Shown: positions 43,606 through 56,807 of the stretch, piece by piece
How positions within the stretch are numbered: the stretch's first letter is position 1
How the letters are laid out: every line of letters begins with the position of its first letter
Source of the DNA: Cladocopium goreaui
Lineage: Eukaryota; Sar; Dinophyceae; Suessiales; Symbiodiniaceae
Length of the DNA: 64,000 nucleotides
Reading direction: 5' to 3'
NCBI GenBank assembly: GCA_947184155.2
Contig: CAMXCT020001822.1
Coordinates: forward strand, 1-64,000
Program-made: the position numbers and the translations under genes
Notes under the pieces: model-generated
The model's input: only the letters and a program-made list of their open reading frames with translations
Databases searched by the model: none
What the model was told of the DNA's origin: nothing

Positions 43606-43937
43606 AAGCGAAAAAAATGTTTTTGTATTTATTTATTTTTATGATTTTTTTATGTTTTTTTTTGATTTTGATTTATGAATTGGAAAATTGGTTTTTGGAT
43701 TTTATGAAAATTTTATGATTTTTTTTATGATTTTTTTATGATTTTTATATGATTTTTTTATGTTTTTTTTCTGCCCACACCGCCCTCAAAAAAACAACTG
43801 GAAAAATCATAAATTTTTCATAAAAAAATCATAAAATTTTCATTTAAAAAAAAAACATAAAATTTTCATAAAATAATCATAAAATTTATGAAAAATATAT
43901 GATTTTTTTATGAATCATAAAAAAATCATAAATACCT
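43606..43937 (+). repeat. AT-rich foldback element, left copy
   Basis: The element is built from TTTTTATGATTTTT words on the left and AAAAATCATAAAAA words on the right of a GC-rich centre CTGCCCACACCGCCCTC (43771-43787), so it can fold on itself. The block GATTTATGAATTGGAAAAT near 43669-43687 also occurs, inverted, in the element at 56808-57105, together with the centre and the ATACCT end. Confidence 0.8.
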
Positions 43938-44093
43938 AGAACCTGGAACATCCAAAAATAAATGGTCGAAGACCACTTTGGCCTCAGATGTGGACGTTTC
44001 GAATTTCATGAAATTTCACGAATTTGTCCATTCTTGCCCAAAGCTATCAAAACACAACAAGAATGCAGAATTTGGAATGTGCACTGATGTTTT
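43938..44093. other. Short spacer
   Basis: Spacer between the AT-rich element and the stop of gene Z. Nothing notable. Confidence 0.4.
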
Positions 44094-47000
44094 CTACTTT
44101 TCTGCGTCCATCGCTCGCTCAATAGCAATCAAATACCGGTAAAGCAGCTTCAAACCCTGCAACCTGGGAGAAACGCGTCTCGATAATCTTGCAACTTTCC
44201 CTATGAAATCCTCCGCCATAAATGTTGATTCGCTGATGCAGTTGATGACTGCTGCTTTGTCTATTCGATATTGCAAGAGCATCCTGAGAACTAGGTGGGC
44301 AAGCATATGCAGTTTCGGTTTCACTGAAAAGAGGCACAGCTTATTCCGCATGCACGCTTTGGTCAAAGACATGTATCGTAGAAGGAAAAAGTGACCACAC
44401 TTGATTGCTTCACCAGCTTGCTGTGGAGTCAGGAAATATTCCGAACTCAATAAAATTCTGATGAAAGTACCGATCGCCTCAGAAGCTTCAGCGATTAACT
44501 TCAAGATTTCATCGCCCGCATAGATAGGCAAATGGTCTTTGGCAACCTTCTCCACAAATTTCATCATGGTTGCAGTGTCCAAGTTCTTGGACCAATGGCC
44601 AACAGGGAACGACTTCGAAGACTCGTATCCCAGGAGTTCAAAAGTCAACTTGGAAAAACTGATCCGATCTTTGGTGGCATTGAGATATGAACGTAGTTCC
44701 GCGTTAGCAGTTTCCAGGCTAGAATCAATATTCCGCGCTTTGAAGATTGACCAAAGAAAGTAAATGCAACTACTGGCTGAAAAATCTTTGCCCACCCCCG
44801 CGTGATAAATGTGAAATATGTCTGGTCTGTAAAATTCTGCTGGCCGACGCTGGTCAATGGGCAAGTGCATCAGGAGAGGACTCGGAACAGTCCAAGGGAT
44901 AGGGTTATCCACACCTGAAGTACGTATCCACTCTGCACTCACGATACTTGTGTCTTCAAACCGAGGGCCCCCAGTCATCCCCGCCGAGCAGAGCCAACAA
45001 ATACCTGGTAGTGCTGTGGTAGCTTGGGAAGATTTTCGCACATTGTGAAACGAGCGGTTGTGGAAACCAACTTCTTTGAGGAAGGGGGCATCTCCGGTCA
45101 CACCAAGGACAGCCACTTTCCATGTGTGGCCACCGTACTCAAAGCCTTCATCAAGCAAACAGCGCAACTCTTTCCCCCACACATCCAGTAAGGTATCCAA
45201 ACGATCAAGTGCATGCTTGTAGTGCAGGACATTGATACCAGCAAAGAGAAACCTATTGGCTAGACTGTTGCCCAGCAAATTGATTCCCATTTGGCAATCA
45301 TCATCGTCTCCCCATTTGTTGTCATGGCGCTTCCGCTTCCTACTTGAAGCAGATTCAGGCCGGGCAACTGGGTTTTTGGCAGTTCCCTGTCCCAAAGCAG
45401 AATACATAGATAAAACCAATATGGACCCTTTCTTGTAAGTCCGTCCACCATCTCCATGAAGGTAGTAAGGCACCAAACGGTTGAAGTCCATTCCCCAACC
45501 AGGGTCAAACAGGTCGTGATCCCCGTGGATTTTTCGATATTTGTCCCAGAACTGCGAGAAAGTTTGTTCAGCACGGGATGGCGGCACCCCCAAAACTTTG
45601 TCAATGAACCCAGCTTCGATGGTCTTGCGGATCATGTCTATAGGCCGTATGCAAGGATACTGAAAATCATCACTGAGAGCTATGGATGTTATGGGGGCGT
45701 CAAACGCGTATCCAGCTTTTTTCAATGCTTCAAAAACTCTGTTGTCAGCATCATGCAGCGGGGCTTTCGAAATTTTTTTCAGCACCAAACACGGGTCACG
45801 CTTGACTGCTGACCGTGCATCTTCCACGAGTTCATTGGCAGGAGCCTTGGGCACCGGCAATCCTATTGGTTTGGTTGGTCATATTAAAAGTCATGACAAA
45901 GTCACACCAATCCACGGAGATTTCCGCACGGCGATTATACCTTTTAATTTTGATAGGGTTCCACTCGAGCATGACAGAGGGCAACACGGAATATATAATA
46001 TATATAAGTATCGAAAATATAAACATATAACTGGACCATTCTGTGGACATTGCTGGTTTTCCCCACCCGACTTCTCAAGTGAAGACGTTGCAGGCGTGTT
46101 ACTCCACGAGCATAGCGCGTCGCAAAGCGCCGCACTTGGTCGCTCACCTCAATATCACCTGGCTGGGAGGCTGGCACTGGTCGAATAAGTGAGGGGTTGC
46201 AAGGGTATAGCCGCACAACTTCAGATGTGGTCTTGTATTGTTGCAGCACTTTTGAAAGCATCAACAATATGCTGGCTTTTGCTGTCCGATGCACTTTTGG
46301 AAGCAGGCAGCTGTCATTTTTTCAAGCTCGTACTTTGGACCGTGCCCCAACAACCATGGGTTCTAGGGTGTGTAAATAGCAAAGCCTTTGCCTGCAAGCA
46401 CACCTTTCCCGGCTGTCAAACCCCATATTTTCTCCTAATGCACTGACATATTTCAGAAAACACGCTGCAAAATGCAGCCATCGATCAGTTTCGCAAGAGT
46501 TCAATCCTCGGCCTTTGCAAAGTCCTTGCTGATCTTTCGTGCCTTTCCCACAAAGCGCCTTGCGGGGACTAGAGCTCCCAAAATGCGCCAAAAAAGGGGC
46601 ATCTGATGACTATGAAGGAAGAAAGAGATGACCATGCCGAACTGAGGCCCTTGCTTCGACGAGGCTTCCAGAGCCGTGGCTTTGGACATCCTTGCTGGGA
46701 ACTTGGAACAGCAAAATCGGGAAGTGTACCCGGGGCCCAAGTAGCCAAGGAACTAATTCAACAACTATAGTTATATAGCTGCCTGGATTGAACTCAAAAT
46801 AGTGTCCAAGGGTCTGCTTCGTAGCTTCCTTGAACTGGGCATCCAGCTTCTCATTGATCCTAGGGCTGGTTCTTGCACGACATGAGAGATGTAATGGGCC
46901 TTTCAGCTGTCAGAACCGAATGGAGTTTTTCATGACCAAATCAGATTGGGGCTTTCAGACGAGAGACGCTGAATTATGACCGACTTGAGACAAGAATCTC

Positions 47001-50000
47001 TGGTGTGAAGCTATTGCACTGACCTTCAGCTTGAAGTTCTGCCATAGTATCATAGCAACTCTCCAATGCCGTCACAATCCCGTCCAGCTTCTTCACAGTC
47101 CTGGGCTGAGGTGCGAACATCTCGGAGGGAGAGTGTGGTGGCATCCACTGACCTGGAGCAACCAATACTGGGGTGAGGCGAGGATCTCCTTGCAAGCTTC
47201 ATCTTCCAAGGAGCGAATTTTGTCAACCACGCTGGCTAAGGAGTTCTTGGATTTCAACGTGTTTTTCATGTAGTCCTTGACTTTCATTTTTGCCTCAAAC
47301 ATTCAGCGTGGGCATGGGTTCGAACAAAACAATGGGCTGTTTGCAATATCCGTTTCTGATTCCAAAGCCATGTTGCACAGACACTTCCGTCCCCAAGTTC
47401 TTGCTCCAAAGGGGCACCACCAAGACCCCCGGGGAAGCCACCATTCAACTCATCCAAACCGTCAGGCATCCCAGAAAAAAAGTCAGCACCAACCGCTGTG
47501 TCTTGTTCATGACTCCGTTTTCGGGACAACTCCTCGATGTCCTCTCGGGAGAGCACACCCTCGGTCCTGATATTCACCCAGTACTCGTTGGTGTCTTCGT
47601 CGTACTCACACTTCCTTGCTGCTGATGGGTTGCAGCAGCACAAGGACTCCATGAGCAAAGACCCCACAGCAATTTGCCAATAAAGAAGTTTGTCCGATAA
47701 GCTGTTGAGGTGTTTATTCGCGCGTGTGTGTGTGTGTGTGTGCCTTTATCACTTTACATTCACTATACATTAAAGCGCAGGCTCCATGAAGACGATTGGA
47801 TGAGACAAGTCTCCGGACCAGCTTCTTGAGAGTGGCAAATTTCACGATCTTCTCAATCCGCTGCCTTGGATGAGCAAGCAATGGATTGAAAACCTTGTTG
47901 TTCCTTCTTTTTCTGGGGGGGCAAGTAAGGCATGCTATCAAGCTGGCATGCAACCAAAAAACGCTGTATATCCAAGTTCGGTTCTCATGTCCTCTTCACT
48001 GTAGAAACCACCCTTGACATCAATTTTTTTGGTCTTGCGGGTGACGCTCAGAAATTCGACACGTTCCAGGAAAATAGCCTGGCAGGCAAATGTAATGGAG
48101 GCTCTATGGCTTTAAAGGGCAGTTAGTTGTATAGAAAGTGAAAATGACAGAAAAAAAGAGAGAGAGAGATATATATATATATATATGACATGAATTCTCA
48201 CTCCGGTTTCCAACTTGAGACTAAGACTATGAAAATTTTCAGCCATGGTTGAGAGCAAATGCTTTTGCAGTATCTGGCCTTGATACCGCCACTCTTGCAC
48301 CACAACCGGAGAAGCTTTTCTTGACCCTTGGGATCTTGCCAAAGCTTGAAAATATCCTCTGGGACTTCCAAGCGTCCGGTCAATGCCTTTGGGGTTACGA
48401 CCCTTTTGACCTTTGCGATCTCGTTCTTGTTCAGGTCCTGGTACCGCAAGACGGCTGGATCTTCAATTTCTGTCGTGTCAGCTTCAGTCGGAACCTCAGC
48501 CGTGTAGCAAGGCCTAGAATGTATTAGAATGCATCATGCATCGATCTTGGGTTATTATTATGTTTTGGTATTTACCATAGTATATATAGAGCTACTAGCA
48601 TGATACGGGTATATATTACATATATATATATATACATATCATGTATATACCCTAGGAGGGTGAAAATTCCATTGGTTAGCTAGTTTGGTGTTCAAGGAGG
48701 GTCCTTGGGTTTTTTTTTCCACCCCTACCGCTGTAAAACTTTCATTCGATATGGAGACCAAGAAACAGGAGTTGTGGGAGAGGGCACTGTCTCCATGTCA
48801 GCCGGTTTGGGAGGAAATGTGGGTTCATGCGCATCTCCATGTTGTGGCCCCTTTGCCCCAAACACATTGGCCAACTTTTCCACATCATCAGCTGGAAGCT
48901 TAGATTGCAACTGCTGCAGCAGCTCCGGGTTTTTGCCAAGGATCCCGACAAGCCAGCCCGCCTCCTCAGCGGTGAGAGGGTGCAAAGATAATAATACCCA
49001 TCAAAGATTCGCAACTGGTAAACACTTGAATTTAATGGCTGCATGCTTGACTGGTGGAAATGTGGGAAAAACCCTGCAGCACATAAATCGAGAAACAAGA
49101 CTTTGTGGACGGCGCTCTGGAGAATCATCCCGGCTGGTACTTTCACCATCAGGTGTAAATGGCACAAGAGGGGTTCCAGTTGACTTTGGAAGCGGTGGGG
49201 TCCCAGGGTTTGAGAGTGTACCCGAAGCCTTCTCAAAAGCAGCATCCAACTTACGAACAACACCTCCCTTGCCCTTCCCATTCCCGGCCCGATCGGGGGA
49301 ATGCAGAAGCCTTTGAACCCGTTGCGCCGTGTTCGGCACTGCCTTAGGCTTGACCATCACTGCCTTTGCTGGCACTGCGGAAGGCCCACGAAGCTCAGTG
49401 CTGGATGATGGCTTGGGCGGTGGTGAGGGCATGATGTTGGGATCAACAGCAGCCATCTTCAAGTATGGGCTCATTGGGGGAGCCGCTGGCGTCTTAGCAC
49501 AAGTTGCAACCAAAGGTCTCGCTTGGGTTTTGATAGACAAATTCGGAGTGGGAGATTCAGCCGCCTGCAAGGCCCCAAACTACTATATATAACATATCGT
49601 ATGCGAACACATTGTATAGGAGTCGGTTTTGTAGTAAGATATCAATTATTATGGTTTGACATTATTTTTAAAAGACTTCGGCCCGTGAAAGCACCAAGCC
49701 CATTGTGGACAGGCCTGACGCTTCGCGCAAGGGATACGACCAGCAGCAGCCAACTCCTCAACCGTAGCGGGGATAGTGGTTGCCGTAGACATCGCACTCC
49801 CAGCACGCCGGACCTGGCCTACGTGCTGGCTAGCTAAAGAGAAGCAATTGGCCATGACAGACTTCAAAGCATTCTCATCGACATTGGAACCAGCCAACTG
49901 GCCATCCCTGCCCTGCTGAAAAACGTGAAGTAGCTGCTCCAAATCTTCTAGATTATCAGGCAGCTCATGCTTGATGCGAGCAAAAAGGGAATCTTCATTC

Positions 50001-50077
50001 ATATGGTTAATCCCGGAGAGCAATGATGAGGCCGAATGGGCGTTGCGAAGAACATCTCCATGGCCCGCAGCTGACAT
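44094..50077 (-). CDS. Gene Z: long multi-exon dinoflagellate-expanded family protein
   Basis: A start ATG at 50075-50077 gives MSAAGHGDVL. Exon-like blocks follow at about 50077-49698, 49570-49050 (Pro/Ser/Lys linker), 48985-48740 (LTAEEAGWLVGILGKNPELL), 48510-48240 (NKNEIAKVKRVVTP), 48095-47975 (ERVEFLSVTRKTKKIDVKGG), 47900-47770, 47640-47420 (EYWVNIRTEG), 47300-47030, perhaps 46730-46500, 46240-46045, and a last exon 45845-44094 of about 580 codons. The last exon has LVPYYLHGDGGRTYKK, a basic cluster RKRKRHDNK, VLGVTGDAPFLKEVGF with a Cys pair (ICWLCSAG), FHIYHAGVGKDF and KPKLHMLAHLVLRML...EDFIGKVARLSRR. I recall proteins of this layout as highly multiplied in Symbiodiniaceae, without known function. 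A transposase-derived origin is possible but no DDE triad is assigned. Internal exon edges are approximate. Confidence 0.65.
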
Positions 50078-50109
50078 GCCTCCAGCAGGCTCGGGTTGTC
50101 ACCTAAAAT

Positions 50110-50300
50110 ATCAGGTTTCGAAGTTCGAATTTCGAAGCCCGAATTTTGAAATTCGAAGCTCGAATTTCGAAGTTTGAAGCCTGAAATTGCAAAGTTCGAA
50201 GTTCGAATTTCGAAGGTCGAATCTCGATTTTCGAAGTTTCGAGGTTCGAAAATTTGAATATCGAAGCATATCTTTCGAACAAAATGCGAAAAATCAATGA
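50110..50300. repeat. TTCGAA-palindrome tract upstream of gene Z
   Basis: The six-base palindrome TTCGAA and its variants recur roughly every 10-12 bp (TTCGAAGTTCGAATTTCGAAG), directly 5-prime of the gene Z start on the minus strand. A second short repeat follows at about 50325-50395: GGAAGTGACCTTTTCGCA, three times. Confidence 0.8.
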
Positions 50301-50940
50301 ATTTTGAAAGTGGTCGTTTGCGCGGATGGAAGTGACCTTTTCGCATGTGGAAGTGGACTTTTCGCAGGTGGAAGTGACCTTTTCGAAAATCCCAATTTCG
50401 AAGCAAATCACGAAAGTCAACTTCGAAAGCCATATTTCGAGAAAAAGATGCCTCTTTTGAAAGTTACGCCGAAACCCTAGAGCTATATACCCGGGTTTGC
50501 CCCCCAAAAGTTTGACCCAACCTATAGCATAGATAATTTGAGAAGTATCCGGGCCTATGTCAAACTTGAGGGGGCTAGACTTCAAAACGATTCAAAAAGT
50601 GTATATGCTTAAATTACCATGGTTCTAGGTAGCATGCAGCATTAGTCACGGCACATCCCTGTCAATGCAGGCCGCTGCAGTTTGGCCGGGCCTTGCCCGA
50701 TCAAATGGAGGAGAGAGCTGCTCGCAAGATCGATCCACTTGCTGAATGGTGCAGTTCAACAATCTAACCCCACATGTGCATGCAGGCGGTCAAGTTAGCT
50801 GAGAGTTGAGTCAACAAACACTGCCAAGCATTGCGTTAGTGTTTTCATTGCCATGCGACAGATCCTACCCAGCAGGCGCATGAAAGCATGCGTCCATTTG
50901 CAATAATTGAATTTTGGGCACACTGGTGAGCTACATATAT
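50301..50940. other. Spacer between genes Y and Z
   Basis: No supported exon apart from the GGAAGTGACCTTTTCG repeats. On the minus strand this is downstream of Y and upstream of Z. Confidence 0.4.
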
Positions 50941-53432
50941 TCAAAGTGAGGTTGGGATTAGCCATTCCCAGCCCTTTGGTACACGCAGGCCTTTGGCACT
51001 GAAAATGTATCTGGCTACTTTTGGCAACCCGGCATCCTCCCAGAGGTCACCCAAATCGCCATCCCCCCAAAGATTGGCGAACTCAGCGACAGCTTTCTGT
51101 TGGTCTTCCCTGGCAAGCGGTAATTGTGGAGAATCTCTTTCCAACATCTTTGGCAGGAGGGACGCCATTTTCATTCCGAACTGCTTTGTGTAAGTCCTTG
51201 GATCGGCAGAATCAACTTGCAACACATTAGTTGGTAATTTCATGACGAAAAACTGATAACAACTGATCCATGGCAGGTATAGAAGAGATGTTACAAAGGG
51301 CCGCCTAGAGTCTGGGTCGTCCGAAGTGCCCGTGTGCCATGATAACGGGCCCGTCCAGATTTGTCTTGATATTTTCGGACAACCTTTGTTTTGGGGAATG
51401 CCTTTTTCAGGGCTTCCTTGAAAGCTTTGTTCAACTTTCCCCTCCAAAAGTATCGGATGAAGGGGTGGTTAGACCAAAGTGCTGTTCTTTTAGGTGTTTG
51501 TGATCTGTAATGACACATCCAGAACCACGTTCGCCACACCTGCACCGGGGCAGCTGGGATGGAAACCTTGTATCATACATGCACATCGGATGCACACCTA
51601 TACTTGCAAACAGTTTGTCATACTTGGAGCTGGCCTTTGTCAGTGCGCACAGCTCTTGAAAACGAGGGTGTCGATACATCAATGATGAAGCCGGCTGCTC
51701 CAATATGAAAACCCCATATAAAGCCAGTGCAAGAAGACACCCCAAAACACTCCTTTCAGGGCAGTGCCATGGTTATAATGACATGGGAATTTTGCAAGCA
51801 TGGCATACACTGTGAACGTAATAGGTCAACAGTCCTTCCTACCATCTCGTTTCCTTCCGCCACTGCGGCAGAAGTTTGGCATCCAAGAGGATCTAGCCAA
51901 GTTCTATGGCACGAACCTTGAGCGATGCTCACCCAAGTGCTGCATTTGATGGCCTTCCACAGGACGAAGCCTTTCCGGTCTCCCTGCAAAATGCTGGCGC
52001 AATGTGTCCTGGGCAGCAGGGAAATGCCAATGGACGTGGCTGGCATGGTCCCAACGCAATCGTTTCATAATTAATTTGATTCGATTAACTACGGCTAGGT
52101 TCAAGAAACCACTCTCTTCTAAAATGTTCATGCCCCTGTGGTACTCATAGTCCAAGCGGGCAGTTGATTCTCCATGGGTCTCACGTACGGCCTCTGTCAT
52201 CTTGGCCAGGCCGGCATACTGCTCGATAAATTGGAAACCAACCTGCTGGCCCAGTCATGCAGCGCATGCAGGATATCAGAATTCACCACTAGCAAATTAG
52301 CTTATATAGGAATCAGACAGGGATGGAGCGACCTATTGCTTTGAATGGTTGACTGGTTGACCTTTGCAAACTTATGTGACCACACCTTCGGTAAGGGTAT
52401 ACGGTCATTCCAAAGCACTGCCATGATCACCAGGGCGAAGAGCTGCCAGCGGCATGTCAGGGATACATACATGCATTGGATCATGCGTGGCATTGCATGG
52501 ATGAGGTCGAAATCTATCCTTCAAAATGTTATTTAAAAAAACTGAGCTAGACAATAAGGCCATCATTTCGTACGAGGGTAGCTATATATATATATAAACA
52601 ACATATTATATATATATATAAACAACATATATATATATATAATTATATATTATCATGCATGTCGTCAGCCTTAGGCGCACCAACTCGTAAGAGTCGGGTG
52701 CCCACATAAAAGGCATCGTGGCGACCACCAAGGTTCATGGCCCACCAATATGAAGTTGAGCGAAGTGCTAGAGCCAGACTCTCAACATCACGGTAGGTTG
52801 CATCGACAACTGCGTGGAGTACTGTCACATTTGACCCCCGAAGAAAGGTGGCGGGTTGAAATTTACAACATGGTTGTGCAAAGAGCTGATCACAAAAAAA
52901 AAATGGCGAGTTCTTGAATTCCTTCGATCCACCAATCTTTTGAAGCATTCAATATGCATGGAAATATTGATACTGCACATACATACCATTATCATATATC
53001 ATGTTGCGCCCCCCACGACAGTGCTTCGACCAAACTTGCCAGGCCAACCCAGGTGAAAATCAGGCAGTTCATCATCTGCCAGGAAGCCCAGGAGAGCAGC
53101 CGATTTGGCCATAGGCGCCACGTACCTCTGCAGGCAAGGGCTGGTATAATACCGATTAATTGGGGTTCGTGACATCGACCGTTTAACAAGCATTTGACCG
53201 TTTAATTGGGGTTCGCGGTGTCAACCAGAATCCTCCAGAGAGATTGAGATTGGGAAAATTTGTCATTGCGTTGGCTGGTGAAGCCCCTTATGATTGAAAG
53301 AGTTGAACTGCTATGAGGTGTGCATCTTATCCCACCACCACACATTTCACCCATCTCGAAACCACTACGCATCAGTTGCACAACCTTTTTGAAGTGTTGC
53401 CTGCCGCTTGGTATGTCTGATAGATCGACCAT
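50941..53432 (-). CDS. Gene Y: dinoflagellate-expanded EQPxSSL family protein
   Basis: ATG 53430-53432 begins MVDLSDIPSGRQHFKK. Blocks follow at about 53432-53225, 53180-53000 (LADDELPDFHLGWPGKFGRS), 52860-52670 (VTVLHAVVDATYRDVESLALAL), possibly 52490-52370, 52245-52085 (QFIEQYAGLAKMTEAVRETHG, then LDYEYHRGMNILEESGF), 52046-51780 (GNEMVGRTVDLL), 51745-51640 (GVFILEQPASSLMYRHPRF), 51545-51291 (TPKRTALWSNHPFI ... VVRKYQDKSGRARYHGTRAL) and 51250-50941 (FANLWGDGDLGDLWEDAGLP), stopping at 50941-50943. The order of these words is one I recall from many Symbiodiniaceae proteins annotated only as unnamed. No enzymatic signature is evident. It lies about 315 bp downstream of gene X and about 860 bp upstream of gene Z on the same strand. 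Exon borders are estimates. Confidence 0.65.
52575..52650. repeat. AT microsatellite within a gene Y intron
   Basis: Alternating TATATA tracts separated by AACAACATAT, lying between Y coding blocks. Similar AT tracts occur at 48168-48187 and 48590-48650 in gene Z introns. Confidence 0.8.
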
Positions 53433-53747
53433 GAGCCATAACCTAGGCTACCACTGCAATCCTCCAAATCGCGGATTGTAGTCTAATCTCATGTTCATTG
53501 GAAAAGAACGCAGCCAATCCAAGCAATGCCTTGCATGGTGTGGCTTCAAAAGTTGGCCTGTGAGGCCCAATCAAATCACGTGGAGCTACTCAGTCGACAT
53601 CGGCGCTGAACGTAGCGCCAGGCACTGCATAGGGATCTGAGCGTATGGGCCCGGGAGATCATATAAAATAATACTCCACTGATGCAACGCCCCAAATGTT
53701 TAATCCATGGGTTCAGAAACAACTAGAAAAAGTTGACCCTGTTGAGA

Positions 53748-56241
53748 CTAGTAACTGATATCGGCAGAATAAAAGAACATGCGGGCAGCCTTCTCGTTGA
53801 TGTATGACACCGGAAGCTGCGGGTTGCTCTTGAAGCGCGCAGTCACAAAGTGGTACCAACGATCCTGAGACAGGGGAGAGGCATGGCGTATGGGCCACCA
53901 ACGAAAGAAAGTATGTGCCATGTAGGGAGACTAGGTATATACCAGAGGCTGGAAACATATCTGAATACTGATTGTTTGCCAATGCGGGTCCTCACAAATG
54001 ACCTGGTTGGTCAACTTGTCGCGAAGAAACCTATTGTAGGTCTCCACCAAGGCATGGAATCTTTCTGGTTTGCATGCGGGGGGGAAGCGCTTCGCGAAGG
54101 TTTTCTTTGCAAGCTCAGCCCTGCTCGCTGGAATTTCCTTGTTTGCTTTCTTCGCACCTCGCTTGGGCTTGGGGTCGCTGCGTGCACTGCGTGCCTTTGC
54201 CTTTGCTTTACCTTTGGCCTTAGGCTCAGCAGCCTTTGCCTTAGAAGTAGACACCCTTTTGCGTTTCGGGGGGGGGCTCTTCTTCCTCTTCCTCCTCCTC
54301 CTGCTCCCCTTCCTCTACAGCCTCCTCCTCCTCGCTTTCTTCCTTCGAACCTTCCTCTTCTACCCCTCCCTTCTCTGTTTCTGGCTCACCCCAAAGCGCA
54401 TCCTCGTCAACTACCGGCGCATCACCCACCTCAAGCGCAGCCTCAGCTGCGGCTGCTGGTCGCTTACGAGCAGCCCTCTGCCGAGGCGGTGGCTTGGTGA
54501 CCGGGTCTTTGGGATGCTCAAGCGGCTTGGCCTTCTTGGCAGCGACCAAGGCTAGCTGCTGCTCACGGGTGACAACCTCGCACAAGATGAAACCAATAGA
54601 GCCAAAATGAATATCATATATTGGCATCAGATGATTGTGGAACGATTCAACTTTTTGACTTTTTCAAACATGGGAGTTGCCACTATATGATCCGATATTT
54701 GCTGCATTCTGTTTCTGGCCCGGGTGCGGGCCTGACCGCCTTGCTCCTGTTTCTCCAAGGCTTCCATATGCATGTCAAGATCCGTCGCGTCGGCGCTTTC
54801 CTCATAGACTTGGGTCTCCATTTGGTCAACAGGCTGTGGGGTCTCCGGCTTGTGCTGTCGGACCTCCGGTTTACCTGGGCAACAGCAGTCAACGCAATCT
54901 AAAGAAAATATGATTTTTTTTCTTTGTCTTTTTTTATCGAAACCATTACAAGATTGAAAAGTTGGCTTTCCAAGCAAAGTTGCCATCAGGTTTCGGGTGG
55001 GCAACGGCTGTACCCTTCCTCATGTGGAAAACCCGTATGGTCAGAAAATAAAATATGGGTTAGTGACGTGGTTTTGGTTCGCGCTGGCTGGGGACACCAA
55101 AAAAACAGCATATAGTACCACTTAAAGCATTTTAAGGCTGGTCTCGTTATGGCGTCCTTTTTTTTCAACACCATGTTGATAAGGACACTCCACTGCTTCT
55201 TTTCATTCTGCGGTGTAATCTCTGGTGCGCCCCCAACGGAAGGAGACGAAGGGAGCGGAGATTTGGAGTCGGTGGCTGCAGTTTTGGACTCAGCCTCCAG
55301 CCGCGCCGCTTCCACAGCCTTCCACTGGGAATCATACTGGACATCCTGGTAGGGATCCTTTGGCGAAGCATCCTGTGAATCTTCAATTTCGACGGCTTCT
55401 GCCATGTGCATGTCCTGCTGGGCCAAGGCCCGCAACTCGTCCAAAGCCTCCTTTTCTTGGGCTTGGCGCTCAGAGTAGCTGCGAGTCAAAACATGTCGGA
55501 TGCTGTAATCACTAGATTCGGCAATGGGATCGTCTTCACAATCTTCGTTGGCAGTTATGAAAGGTGAGCGCCCTGCCTAGACATGCAAAGCACCAACAAT
55601 AATAGTCATATAAGCCTAGGATGGTTCCCAGTTTTGCTTAAAATCCAATAACTTCAAATTGCTTGTGCAAAACTTGAATCGAGTCTCAGAATAAGCAGTG
55701 GAAGAGGCAATTGCCAAGTCAAGCACCAACGTTTTGACAAGTTCGTCCTAGGTTGGGCCGAAAGGTGAAACCTCCAGTGAAGCATCATAAAGCATACATG
55801 GTGTTGAACATCATTGAAATATATAGAACGAAAACCAACATATATGCGCTAAGAGTCCCTGGGCATTTCCCATCTTGACCACTTCCGTTTGATAGCCCCA
55901 AGCATCCGCTTCACAAAGCCGGCAGACCCATGAATAACACCAACAGCATGCTCTGATTTGACATTGATTTTCTGGTCCTCGTAGAATTTCAAAATAGGTT
56001 CCTTAAGATAATCGATGTGCTTGGTTACAATCACCCCGCTTTTAGCCATACACTTCGTGTAACCCCGAAGAACTGAAAAGTTGTGGCGGATGTTGTCAAG
56101 TGAAGGTGGTATCACGCCTTTCCCATTCACATCAGATATGAGCAATTTCTTAGCCTTAGCAAGGGCTACCAAGTCAGCATCGGATTTCCAAGCGGTCTCG
56201 CAAAAAGGTGAGAAGGAAAAATCATCAGGATCCCCATCCAT
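53748..56241 (-). CDS. Gene X: acidic coiled, dinoflagellate-expanded family protein
   Basis: ATG 56239-56241 in a good context (GCTGCCATGG) starts MDGDPDDFSFSPFCETAW. Blocks follow at about 56241-55880 (NIRHNFSVLRGYTKCMAKSG), 55577-55130 (Glu/Ala-rich coiled region QAQEKEALDELRALAQQD), 54900-54630 (MHMEALEKQEQGGQARTRAR), 54600-53985 (a long Glu-rich run, PPPKRKRV, an alternating Lys/Ala stretch, then KPERFHALVETYNRFLRDKL) and 53870-53748 (DRWYHFVTARFKSNPQLP ... ARMFFYSADISY, stop TAG 53748-53750). The KRKRV cluster could be a nuclear signal. The nine-G run at 54268-54276 is one base too long to keep frame between the Glu run and KRKRV. I recall the ARFKSN..FFY ending as typical of an expanded Symbiodiniaceae family of unknown role. 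Confidence 0.6.
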
Positions 56242-56807
56242 GGCAGCACCGGCTATCTAGACCCCGGGCATGAGCCTAATTGCCAAGTCATCATGCGAGC
56301 TAACTGGTGTGATGTATCCAACAAACCCAATCCCCACAGCAGCCAGATGGCGCACAAAGCCGAATTGTCGCACCAAGGCCGTTGGAAGAAACCTGCCATG
56401 CCGAAAGCTTTGGCTGGCATTGAAGAAAAAATGGGAACAGTGAAGAGGGAGGTGAGAGGTTATCCATTTAAGCAAGTCAGCGGCACATATATAGGTGACG
56501 TGGTCCGAAGCACCGCTCCATTGCTGAATCGGTCAACTCTGAAAATCTGGAAAGGATCTTAAAATTTGATCGATCTGAATCTTGTTCTAGTTACACGTGA
56601 TTTGTCGTTTTGATTTCCGATGCATTTTTGTTAATATTTCATCCTGAATTGGTGCCTCTCTGAGCATCCTGATCTGAACCTGGCACAAGCAGTGGCAAAC
56701 AGCCAAGTTGAAGCATGGACCATGAAGGTACCTCAGAAGCGGTCGTTTCGAGAGGAAACGGTCGTTTGTGAAACAACCACTTGTTTCTAGTCGTTGAGGT
56801 TTGCAGG
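56242..56807. other. Spacer upstream of gene X
   Basis: No supported exon. A short inverted arrangement AGCGGTCGTTTCGAGAGG / GAAACGGTCGTTTGTGAAAC lies at about 56735-56775, just before the AT-rich element. Confidence 0.4.
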
